Assembly (NCBI GenBank): GCA_031257595.1
Contig: JAIROH010000210.1
Coordinates: forward strand, 1-5,054
Direction: 5' to 3'
From: Treponema sp.
Lineage (GTDB): Bacteria; Spirochaetota; Spirochaetia; Treponematales; Breznakiellaceae
DNA length: 5,054 bases
Position numbers and translations under genes: made by a program. Every line of letters starts with the position of its first letter. The first letter of the stretch is position 1. This document shows, one piece after another, positions 1 to 5,054 of this stretch. The notes below the pieces were generated by a model, which saw only the letters and a program-made list of their open reading frames with translations, made no database searches and was not told where the DNA came from.

Positions 1-3
1 GCC

Positions 4-25
4 AAAAGCGCGTCCATGCGCTTTT
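4..25. terminator. Small perfect hairpin AAAAGCGC/GCGCTTTT, possible bidirectional terminator
   Basis: Arms at 4-11 and 18-25 are perfect reverse complements around a 6-nt loop (12-17). The A-tract before the GCGC core and the T-tract after it give a terminator-like shape on both strands, but the GC core is only 4 bp, so strength is doubtful. The same hairpin recurs at 168-189, so it is a fixed part of the repeat unit. Confidence 0.4.
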
Positions 26-99
26 CCTTCGCTCCCGCTCGGACGTAAAAACCCTTAGGCCCTGCTTTTCCTCCCTTTTTTTTAATATAAAATGTTCCT

Positions 100-116
100 G
101 AGAGATACAGGACTCG
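100..116 (-). pseudogene. Detached tRNA-Arg 3'-end fragment
   Basis: Bases 100-116 are identical to 259-275, the 3' acceptor strand and part of the T-arm of the intact tRNA-Arg. The match continues through the five bases 3' of that tRNA's acceptor strand (254-258), then stops within the T-loop at 117. No D-arm or anticodon arm follows, so this cannot be a functional tRNA. Such 3'-end copies are what integrative elements leave as attachment sites, and they also arise from partial tandem duplication of a tRNA gene. The identity is read directly; the origin is inference. Confidence 0.75.
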
Positions 117-154
117 CCTGGAGGCATCAGGCTTCCTGCCAGCCGCCTCCAGGC
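116..154. repeat. 10-bp inverted repeat at the repeat junction
   Basis: GCCTGGAGGC (116-125) and GCCTCCAGGC (145-154) are perfect reverse complements with a 19-nt loop. The loop holds a second small pair, CAGG (128-131) and CCTG (135-138). The hairpin fills most of the 49-bp spacer between the two direct repeat copies and begins exactly where the tRNA match ends. On the plus strand a short T-run follows (about 160-164), so a weak plus-strand terminator is possible, although no plus-strand gene is seen nearby. It could equally be a recombinase-binding site or part of a small mobile repeat. Confidence 0.6.
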
Positions 155-165
155 CGTGGTTTTTA

Positions 166-257
166 CCAAAAGCGCGTCCATGCGCTTTTCCCTTCGCCCC
201 TGCTCGGGCGCAAAAACCCTTCGAGTCCTGCCGTCTTTTTATCAAAAAACATTTTCC

Positions 258-275
<18 letters not shown>
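166..275. repeat. Direct repeat, right copy (overlaps the tRNA-Arg 3' end)
   Basis: This is the second copy of the unit at 2-116. Its right 17 nt (259-275) are the actual 3' end of the intact tRNA-Arg gene, so this copy is probably the parental arrangement. It contains the hairpin at 168-189, a GC-rich CGCCC/GGGCG stem (195-199 with 206-210) and a run of six Ts on the minus strand (244-249) just downstream of the tRNA. That T-run may help end tRNA transcription. Confidence 0.8.
168..189. terminator. Small perfect hairpin AAAAGCGC/GCGCTTTT, possible tRNA terminator
   Basis: Arms at 168-175 and 182-189 form a perfect 8-bp stem around a 6-nt loop. It lies about 70 nt downstream of the tRNA 3' end on the minus strand and could be a weak bidirectional intrinsic terminator. 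It is identical to the hairpin at 4-25. The short GC core is the main reason for caution. Confidence 0.4.

Positions 276-277
<2 letters not shown>
220..277. repeat. Inverted repeat pairing the tRNA T-arm with its downstream flank
   Basis: TTCGAGTCCTG on the plus strand (220-230) is a perfect 11-nt inverted copy of CAGGACTCGAA (267-277), which encodes the T-loop and T-stem of the tRNA-Arg on the minus strand. In the precursor transcript the T-arm could therefore pair with RNA about 36 nt downstream, followed by GGGTTTTT. This could act as a terminator-like fold that competes with cloverleaf formation, or be a remnant of repeat rearrangement. Confidence 0.55.
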
Positions 278-331
<54 letters not shown>

Positions 332-383
332 TAAAGTATGGAATTACCTGGTTTCTTGCCTAACAAACTTAAATCTATAGAAT

Positions 384-412
384 ATAATACCCGATTGGCC
401 GCTTCCTGTCAA
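384..412 (-). promoter_or_regulatory. Sigma-70-type promoter for tRNA-Arg
   Basis: On the minus strand a perfect -35 box TTGACA (407-412) is followed by exactly 17 nt and a -10 box TATTAT (384-389), one mismatch from TATAAT. Transcription should start near 376-378, leaving a 5' leader of about 45 nt before the tRNA at 331. The near-consensus boxes and optimal spacing fit a strongly and constitutively expressed stable RNA gene. Confidence 0.85.
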
Positions 413-434
413 TGTTTTGTACATCCCCGTAGCA

Positions 435-599
435 GCAATTCAAAGTTTAACTATTTCGAAAATCCAAAAGACGCCTAAAAAATTTATCGGGGGGCCTGTC
501 TGCCGGCAAAACATGGAGCCCCTTCCCCATATTTTGCCGGCAGACACCCCGCGCTGACTTTTATGAGTGTCTTTTGCCTTATCGTGAACTTTGAATTGC
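435..599. repeat. Nested palindromic element of about 165 bp, MITE-like
   Basis: Three nested inverted-repeat pairs share one centre. The outer pair is GCAATTCAAAGTT (435-447) with AACTTTGAATTGC (587-599), a perfect 13 bp. The middle pair is CAAAAGAC with GTCTTTTG (around 466 and 569), 8 bp. The inner pair is TGTCTGCCGGCAAAA (497-511) with TTTTGCCGGCAGACA (532-546), a perfect 15 bp. A direct repeat ACATCCCCG lies outside each end (421-429 and 601-609), 5 nt from the left terminus and 1 nt from the right. Terminal inverted repeats with a bracketing direct repeat and no coding capacity are the layout of a miniature inverted-repeat element. The unequal offsets weaken a strict target-site-duplication reading, and the structure may instead be only the folded 3' region of the operon mRNA. 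Confidence 0.6.
489..550 (-). terminator. Probable terminator of the HD-GYP/FIST/kinase operon
   Basis: About 100 nt after the kinase stop codon, the minus strand can form a long hairpin. Its core is a perfect 15-bp stem (532-546 with 497-511), extendable by a CCCC/GGGG pairing (547-550 with 489-494) across a CC bulge. A 20-nt loop contains a further ATGG/CCAT pair. Downstream on the minus strand comes CCGATAAATTTTTT, so the T-run is several bases away from the stem instead of abutting it. It lies upstream of the tRNA promoter, where an operon end is expected. The hairpin is certain; termination activity is inferred. Confidence 0.5.
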
Positions 600-646
600 C
601 ACATCCCCGCGGAGGCTCATTCGCATTCGAATAGATCGGCGCTTCC

Positions 647-3046
647 TCAGGTCAACGATTCCAGCTTTTCCCGTACCGCGTCGTATTCGAGGTTGTCGAT
701 CTGTTCCCGGAGCCAGGGGATAAGGTCCCCGTCCGATTCGTATTCGCAGCCTTCGAGTTCCGCCATGACCTCTTCCATTATCGCGGGTTTGAACCGCATC
801 GAGGCGTCAAGGAGTTTTTCAAGCAGGGCCCTGTCCGGAGCAACGGCCTTTGGTTTTTTACTTTCCGTCGTGGTCTGCAGCAGCTTCCGCAGGTTTTCAA
901 GGCTTGCTTCAACCATCGATATAAACGCGGCGTTTTTTGACGCAACCTTTTCGTAATCCCCGGCTTTCGCGGCAAACTCGAGCTCTTCCGCCCCTCTGCC
1001 GATCGCGTCGGCGCAGATACCGTAGCTTGCCCCCTTGAGGCCGTGAACGGTTACCGCGTAATCAGGCAGGGTTTCCCGCGAAAGGGAACGGAGCTTTTCC
1101 AGCAGTCCGGGAGTGTGGGTTAAAAACGACTGAAGTATCCGCAGATACACATCCTCGGTTCCGTAACGTTTGAGCCCCGCGGCAAAATCCATGCCGGGAA
1201 GCGCCGCGTTTTCCAGTATCCCCGAAGATCCCTGGGGTTCAGAGACCTGTTCCTGTTCGGCCTTCCAGAGGGTCTCTTTGCTTTGCTTGTCCCGTACCCA
1301 CTGGTTGAGGATCACGTCCAGCCGCATAATGTCGATAGGCTTGGCGATAAAAGCGTTGAACCCCGCGTCAAGGAACATCTCCTCGTTGCCCGCGAGGGCG
1401 TTGGCGGTAAGGGCGATGATCGGCACGTTTTTCGCGTATTCGCTGCCGATTTCATTGCGGATGATCCGGGTCGCCTCAATGCCGTCCATGCCGGGCATCA
1501 TGTGGTCCATAAAGATAACGTCGTATTTCAGCTCTTCCCTGCGGATCTTTTCTATCGCGTCAGGCCCGCTTGACACGCAGTCAATCGTAAGGCCGTAGGG
1601 CAGCATAAGTCCTTTTGCCACATCGAGGTTGGTGGCGACGTCGTCCACCACCAGTACCTTCCCGTAGGGCATGCGGGTACGGATCAGGTTTTTACTCCGG
1701 TTACGCCTGGTTTCGATAAGCCGGAACGACATGAGGTTTTCCGCCACTTCCTGCCCAATGGGCCTTTCTTCGACAATCCCCTGATGGAGGCGGACGGTAA
1801 AAGTGCTGCCTTTCCCGTATTCGCTTTCCACAGTGATGGATCCGTTCATCATCTCCACAAGCTGTTTGGTAATGGAAAGCCCAAGCCCCGTGCCTTCGAT
1901 CTTCCTGTTTGCCCTGGCGTCAAGCTGGCTGTACTCCGAAAAGAGTTTATCTATATCCTCTTTTCTGATCCCCTGTCCGGTATCGCTTACGGCAAAGATC
2001 ATAAGCGCGTTTTTATCCTGTTTTTCCCAGCGGACCTGCAGGGTAACGGTTCCCGCCCTGGTATACTTGAACGCGTTGGAGAGGATGTTGTTAAGCACCT
2101 GTTTTACCCGCAGTTCGTCGCCGAAGAGCCGGGCCGGCAGGGTGTCGTCAATGTTGAGCTTGAAAACGATAGGCTTGGAACCGATACGGACGATGTTAAG
2201 CTGCACCGTATCGTTGATAAGGCTGGGGGTATCGTAGTTTACCGGGATAAGCTCAAAGTTTCCCGCCTCAATTTTGGAAATATCCAGGATATCGTTGATG
2301 ATCCCAAGCAGCGTGGAGCCGGAGTTGTATATCTTTTCAAGGTCCGCGTGGGCGTCTTCGGGCAGCTCGTTTTGCAGCTGTATTTCCGAAAGGCCGAGGA
2401 TCGCGTTAAGGGGAGTGCGGATCTCGTGGCTCATCGTGGCAAGGAACACGCTTTTCGCTTTTGACGCCGCTTCCGCCTCTTCCTTGGCCCGGAGGGTTTC
2501 GGTAACGTCGTGAAAGAGGATCATGATCCCCTCAACCCTGCCGGACTTGTCCCGCATGGCGGTCGTGTTGGTAGTGTATATCCGTAAATTGCCGCTGCCG
2601 TCAATGTCCAGGGTTTCCTCCGATTTTATCGTTCCCTGTTCTTCCATGGCCCGGCCGATGTAGAATTCGGCGTGTTCCGAAAAAACGGCGTTGTTGAAAC
2701 ACTTGAAAACTTCGGAAAAATGCAGGCCGTTAACCAGGCCGAAATTCTGAATCCCCGCCATTTTAAGGAAGGTGTTCGTACAATAGGCGAAACGTCCCTC
2801 GCCGTCCAGCAGTATGATGGCGTTGGAACTGTTTTCCAGCATCATGTTCATGAATTTTTCCTGCTTGGTCTGTTCCTCCTTCAATTTCGCGGCCAGCCCG
2901 TCCCGGATGGCGGATACTTTTTCAAACCGCATCATTGTATTCTGTTGAGCGGTGAGCTGACGGGTAAGCTTTTTTATCTGGAGCTGCAGGGCGGCGTTTT
3001 CTTCTTTCAAGGCCCGCAATTCTTCCGTTACTTCTTCCATTACCAT
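647..3046 (-). CDS. Cytoplasmic hybrid histidine kinase, PAS-HisKA-HATPase_c-REC-HPt
   Basis: This 799-aa sensor kinase carries a whole phosphorelay in one chain. Residues 4-66 form a predicted coiled coil, followed by a PAS domain (about 67-185) ending in FHDVTE. HisKA has the H-box SHEIRTP with phospho-accepting His207. The HATPase_c domain shows N-box Asn324, G1 box DTGQG (355-359) and G2 box GTGLGL (385-390), so ATP binding should be intact. The receiver (about 461-585) has acidic Asp468-Asp469, phospho-acceptor Asp514, Thr547 and Lys569. The HPt domain centres on His668 in VHGLKG. A helical tail of about 70 residues (730-799) matches no domain I can name. No transmembrane segment or signal peptide is visible, so it is a soluble kinase that probably takes its signal from the FIST partner encoded just upstream. 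HPt could pass phosphate to the receiver of the HD-GYP regulator. Start choice: ATG at 3046 lies 3 nt after the FIST stop. ATG at 3040 (codon 3) is also possible and better placed for an AAGAG sequence. Confidence 0.95.
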   Translation of the reverse strand: MVMEEVTEELRALKEENAALQLQIKKLTRQLTAQQNTMMRFEKVSAIRDGLAAKLKEEQTKQEKFMNMMLENSSNAIILLDGEGRFAYCTNTFLKMAGIQNFGLVNGLHFSEVFKCFNNAVFSEHAEFYIGRAMEEQGTIKSEETLDIDGSGNLRIYTTNTTAMRDKSGRVEGIMILFHDVTETLRAKEEAEAASKAKSVFLATMSHEIRTPLNAILGLSEIQLQNELPEDAHADLEKIYNSGSTLLGIINDILDISKIEAGNFELIPVNYDTPSLINDTVQLNIVRIGSKPIVFKLNIDDTLPARLFGDELRVKQVLNNILSNAFKYTRAGTVTLQVRWEKQDKNALMIFAVSDTGQGIRKEDIDKLFSEYSQLDARANRKIEGTGLGLSITKQLVEMMNGSITVESEYGKGSTFTVRLHQGIVEERPIGQEVAENLMSFRLIETRRNRSKNLIRTRMPYGKVLVVDDVATNLDVAKGLMLPYGLTIDCVSSGPDAIEKIRREELKYDVIFMDHMMPGMDGIEATRIIRNEIGSEYAKNVPIIALTANALAGNEEMFLDAGFNAFIAKPIDIMRLDVILNQWVRDKQSKETLWKAEQEQVSEPQGSSGILENAALPGMDFAAGLKRYGTEDVYLRILQSFLTHTPGLLEKLRSLSRETLPDYAVTVHGLKGASYGICADAIGRGAEELEFAAKAGDYEKVASKNAAFISMVEASLENLRKLLQTTTESKKPKAVAPDRALLEKLLDASMRFKPAIMEEVMAELEGCEYESDGDLIPWLREQIDNLEYDAVREKLESLT

Positions 3047-3051
3047 CTCTT
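3047..3051 (-). promoter_or_regulatory. Weak Shine-Dalgarno bearing on the kinase start
   Basis: AAGAG overlaps the FIST stop codon (TAA at 3052-3050). It directly abuts the ATG at 3046, too close for normal initiation, but stands 6 nt from the second in-frame ATG at 3040. This suggests either coupled re-initiation at 3046 or true initiation at 3040, a difference of two residues. Confidence 0.45.
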
Positions 3052-4210
3052 ATAGAATGCAGATGATCAGCGAATCGTTTTGCAAGTGGTTTACTATCCT
3101 GCCGTCACCGAGCCGGGACGGGAATATCTCGCCCCCGGAATACACAAAATGGTAGGGCGTATCTCCCTTTCCCAGGCATTCTTTTACCTTTTCGTGTTCC
3201 ACCATGGGCTGCATACCCAGGGACCAGTTACGGCCCGCGCAGGAGTACATAAGTATCCCCCGGCCTTTGGCCGCGGCAAGGGCTTCCGTTACCTTTTTTT
3301 CGGTGGAATTCACCACATCCTCAAATCCCATCGTAGCCAGGGCGATTGTGGAATTAACCGGAACAGCCCCGCAGAGGATCAGCGCCCCTCCCTCTCCGGC
3401 GTCGCCTATACAGGCCCGGATCAGCAGGGAACCGTCTTCCAGATAAATGATGAAGGGCATGGCCGGCAGGCCCGTCACATCGCCGTCTTTAACAATACCG
3501 ATGGACTCAAGGTACTGTATCGCGGGCATGTTGTTTATGGTCGTAAGGATATTGCGGTTTACCCCGGTTATGATCGCCTTTTGTTTAAGGATGTTTTCCT
3601 CATTTACCGAAACGCTTAAAAATTCGGGCGACACATTGCCCACCAGGGCCGCCAGCGCCATCGAGTCCACGTAGAATTCGCCGTTGTAAAACGTATAGCT
3701 TCTGCTGTAATCCGGCTCGTTGGAAATGGCCAGCGTTCCGAAGGCGGGAATACCCCCGGAAAGGGCGTCGATTTTTTCGATAAACTCATCTCCCCCGGCA
3801 TGGAGCAGGAACGGGATAAACGGCATCAGCAAGGCGGGCTTTTCGGGAAATTTCGCGCTGATCCTGTTGTAGAGTTCCGTCAGCGGGGCGTCAACGGAAT
3901 CGGTAACGGGCGCGGAAATGCCGCTTATAAACTGTACGTCGTCGCTGGTCAGCACCGTTACCGAAAGCCCCATCTGGCTGACGCCTGATGAAGCCGAAGC
4001 GCTTATCGTCGTGGAACCCATGGTGTCGAAGGGGATTTTTTTTGAAATGGCCTTGATGACCCCGCTTTCAACAAAATCGCTGTAACAGTGTATAATCCCC
4101 AGGGAATTGGTCAAACTTTTATGTTCCAGGTCCAGTTGTCCCAAAAGTTCCGAAACCGCCTGCTCAACATCATCAATTTCTTCGGTAAAAGCGGTAAACA
4201 TTTTAATCAT
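3050..4210 (-). CDS. FIST / FIST_C domain signal-sensor protein (NosP-like candidate)
   Basis: A soluble protein of 386 aa. The N-terminal FIST domain spans roughly residues 35-190. The FIST_C domain (about 220-365) contains ILMYSCAGR with Cys324 and ends in the FIST_C-like motif VYSGGEIFPS (356-365). No signal peptide or membrane segment is seen. FIST proteins are intracellular sensors encoded next to signalling genes. In proteobacteria a FIST protein, NosP, binds haem, detects nitric oxide and controls a co-transcribed hybrid kinase (NahK). That precedent fits the position here between an HD-GYP regulator and a hybrid kinase, but the ligand is unknown. Possible metal or haem ligands include His30, His41, His137, His339, His354, His375 and Cys324; none is proven. 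Start choice: ATG at 4210 has AGGAGG 8 nt upstream. The frame stays open to 4315, but that extension lies inside the HD-GYP gene and lacks family resemblance. The ATGATTAA overlap (8 nt) with the upstream stop implies translational coupling. Confidence 0.88.
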   Translation of the reverse strand: MIKMFTAFTEEIDDVEQAVSELLGQLDLEHKSLTNSLGIIHCYSDFVESGVIKAISKKIPFDTMGSTTISASASSGVSQMGLSVTVLTSDDVQFISGISAPVTDSVDAPLTELYNRISAKFPEKPALLMPFIPFLLHAGGDEFIEKIDALSGGIPAFGTLAISNEPDYSRSYTFYNGEFYVDSMALAALVGNVSPEFLSVSVNEENILKQKAIITGVNRNILTTINNMPAIQYLESIGIVKDGDVTGLPAMPFIIYLEDGSLLIRACIGDAGEGGALILCGAVPVNSTIALATMGFEDVVNSTEKKVTEALAAAKGRGILMYSCAGRNWSLGMQPMVEHEKVKECLGKGDTPYHFVYSGGEIFPSRLGDGRIVNHLQNDSLIICIL

Positions 4211-5054
4211 TTTTCTTTCCTCCTGGATTTTGCCGCGCCCGATCGGCGCTTTTTTGGGCCTCCGCGGCCAGTTCTTCATGTATGCCGTCAAAGGCATCGA
4301 CCACTCTTCCGTCAAAGCTCTTGTTTTTTCCGTCTATTATAATACAGCGGGCTTCGAGATGTTTCATCCCCTTGCGGTACACCCTGTCGTCTACCAAGGC
4401 GTCGTATACGTCCGCCACCGCCATGATACGGGCGCAGAGGGGGATTTCGTCTCCCGCAAGGCCGCGGGGATAGCCCTTTCCGTCAAACCGCTCATGGTGG
4501 GAGGCGGCGATCATTCTGGCGTAGTGCAGGTACTGCTGGGTCGGGGTACGGGTCAGCATGTTCTTTATGATCTCTTCCCCGATAACGGTATGCTGCTTCA
4601 TAATCGTGAATTCTTCGTCGTCCAGCCGGTCGGGCTTGAGGAGGACCCGGTCGCTTACGGCGATTTTGCCGATGTCGTGGAACGGCGCCGCCCGGACCAT
4701 CATGTCAAGGTCGGTGGAGGTAAGTTCCTCGGCAAAAAGCCCCATGTCCATAAGCTTGCGGCCCAGCATCCCCACGTATGTGCTGGTCCGGGCCACATGT
4801 CCGCCGGTGTTCTCGTCCCGGCATTCAATAAGCTCGGCAAAGGCCAGGGCGACGCTGTCCGACATTTTGGCTACGGTGTTTTCCAGATGGGACTGATAGG
4901 ATGAAAAACGCAGGTGCAGCTCTATACGGTGCAGCAGAATGCCTTTCTCCACCGGCTTGGTGATAAAATCCCTGGCCCCCGACTGGAGCCCCCGTACCTC
5001 GGTTTCGGTGTCGTGGTTTCCGGTAAGGAAGATCACCGGAATGCTTCCCAGGTA
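4203..5054 (-). CDS. Response regulator, REC-HD-GYP cyclic-di-GMP phosphodiesterase (5' end outside window)
   Basis: The last 283 residues are visible; the reading frame is open through the right edge. Counting from the first complete codon at 5054, residues 1-50 are the end of a receiver domain, with the conserved Thr (IFLTG, Thr11) and Lys (ITKP, Lys33). Its phospho-acceptor Asp is off-window. A short helical linker leads to a complete HD-GYP domain (about 65-260). It shows His86 in TGGHVAR, His126-Asp127 and Lys130 in HDIGK, His155, His186-His187 in SHHERFDGKGYP (GYP at 194-196) and Asp215 in AVADVYDAL. All expected metal and substrate motifs are present, so activity against cyclic-di-GMP is likely, as in RpfG-type regulators. 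A short polar tail closes the protein. The gene overlaps the FIST start by 8 nt and is upstream in the same operon, making it the probable output of the kinase phosphorelay. The valine at GTG 5036 is internal, not the start. Confidence 0.93.
   Translation of the reverse strand, partial: YLGSIPVIFLTGNHDTETEVRGLQSGARDFITKPVEKGILLHRIELHLRFSSYQSHLENTVAKMSDSVALAFAELIECRDENTGGHVARTSTYVGMLGRKLMDMGLFAEELTSTDLDMMVRAAPFHDIGKIAVSDRVLLKPDRLDDEEFTIMKQHTVIGEEIIKNMLTRTPTQQYLHYARMIAASHHERFDGKGYPRGLAGDEIPLCARIMAVADVYDALVDDRVYRKGMKHLEARCIIIDGKNKSFDGRVVDAFDGIHEELAAEAQKSADRARQNPGGKKND
4219..4224 (-). promoter_or_regulatory. Strong Shine-Dalgarno for the FIST gene
   Basis: AGGAGG on the minus strand is a full anti-16S match, 8 nt from the ATG at 4210. 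It lies inside the last codons of the HD-GYP gene and decides the FIST start against the upstream in-frame ATG at 4315. Confidence 0.85.
4235..4255 (+). terminator. Antisense terminator-like hairpin inside the HD-GYP 3' end
   Basis: GCGCC (4235-4239), a 5-nt loop and GGCGC (4245-4249) are followed immediately by six Ts (4250-4255) on the plus strand, antisense to the HD-GYP coding region. The shape is that of a short intrinsic terminator, but the stem has only 5 bp and lies within codons for an Ala/Arg-rich tail. It may be a coding accident. Confidence 0.25.

Larger units (their letters stand above)
2..116. repeat. Direct repeat, left copy (tRNA 3' end plus downstream flank)
   Basis: This is the first of two direct repeat copies; the other is at 166-275, an offset of 159-164 bp. 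The outer blocks are essentially identical: a 26-nt block at 2-27 matches 166-191, and a 22-nt block at 95-116 matches 254-275. The middle keeps a shared skeleton (a GC-rich stretch with GCTCGG, then AAAAACCCTT, then a pyrimidine-rich run) but has diverged by substitutions and small indels. Read on the minus strand, the unit begins with the last 17 nt of a tRNA, continues through the tRNA's natural downstream flank and ends in a small hairpin. The copy reaches the left edge of the window, so further units could lie outside. Origin (tandem duplication, integration scar or dispersed repeat family) cannot be settled here. Confidence 0.8.

Noticed and set aside
778..975. 65-aa minus-strand open frame inside the kinase gene in another frame
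   Set aside because: It overlaps the HPt and tail coding region, is Arg/Lys/Pro-rich as expected for an out-of-frame reading, and has no supporting signal.
1784..2464. 226-aa plus-strand open frame opposite the kinase
   Set aside because: It lies entirely antisense to the HisKA/HATPase region of a clearly conserved kinase. Long antisense frames arise here because the sense gene rarely uses TTA, CTA or TCA codons; the product shows no recognisable motif.
4211..4315. N-terminal extension of the FIST protein to an upstream ATG at 4315
   Set aside because: The extra 35 residues overlap the HD-GYP coding region in another frame, have no family resemblance, and are bypassed by a strong AGGAGG 8 nt before the ATG at 4210.
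4107..4904. 265-aa plus-strand open frame opposite the FIST start and HD-GYP gene
   Set aside because: It is antisense to two well-supported genes, with no motif or plausible start signal. The HD-GYP motifs on the opposite strand explain the base pattern.
5034..5036. GTG start codon for the HD-GYP protein
   Set aside because: The frame remains open upstream to the window edge and encodes the receiver sequence IPVIFLTG, so this valine is inside the receiver domain.

Overview
The window holds the 3' part of a three-gene signalling operon on the minus strand (about 4203-5054, 3050-4210 and 647-3046). After it come a 315-bp intergenic stretch, a minus-strand tRNA-Arg gene, and about 250 bp of repeats built from the tRNA 3' end. 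Base composition is balanced to moderately GC-rich. The style of the hybrid kinase (soluble PAS-HisKA-HATPase-REC-HPt, with 'MPYGKVLVVDD' before the receiver) and its FIST and HD-GYP neighbours remind me of termite-gut-type Treponema and other spirochaetes, and secondarily of clostridia. This placement is inferred from family resemblance. Nothing in the window proves it.

Operon, in transcription order (right to left). (1) A response regulator whose visible part is the end of a receiver domain plus a complete HD-GYP domain with all expected metal-ligand motifs; it is predicted to hydrolyse cyclic-di-GMP, and its start lies beyond the right edge. (2) A FIST/FIST_C sensor protein of 386 aa. Its start overlaps the previous stop by 8 nt and has a strong Shine-Dalgarno sequence. 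(3) A 799-aa cytoplasmic hybrid histidine kinase with its own receiver and HPt domains, starting 3 nt after the FIST stop. The likely logic is that FIST senses a small ligand and modulates the kinase, and a phosphorelay His207 -> Asp514 -> His668 passes phosphate to the HD-GYP regulator, changing cyclic-di-GMP. The layout resembles the NosP (FIST haem protein)/NahK nitric-oxide pathway of proteobacteria, here joined to its probable output enzyme.

Intergenic 332-646. A near-consensus promoter (TTGACA-17-TATTAT, minus strand) serves the tRNA. Beside it is a nested palindromic element of about 165 bp (435-599) with 13-bp terminal inverted repeats and a central 15-bp perfect stem, bracketed by a 9-bp direct repeat. 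It may be a MITE-like insertion, the operon terminator, or both. I see nothing definable in 600-646.

Region 1-331. tRNA-Arg(CCG) occupies 258-331. Its last 17 nt and the flank downstream of it recur about 160 bp further on (2-116 versus 166-275), each copy ending in the same AAAAGCGC/GCGCTTTT hairpin. The left copy runs to the window edge, so more units may lie outside. No protein-coding gene is supported in 1-646.
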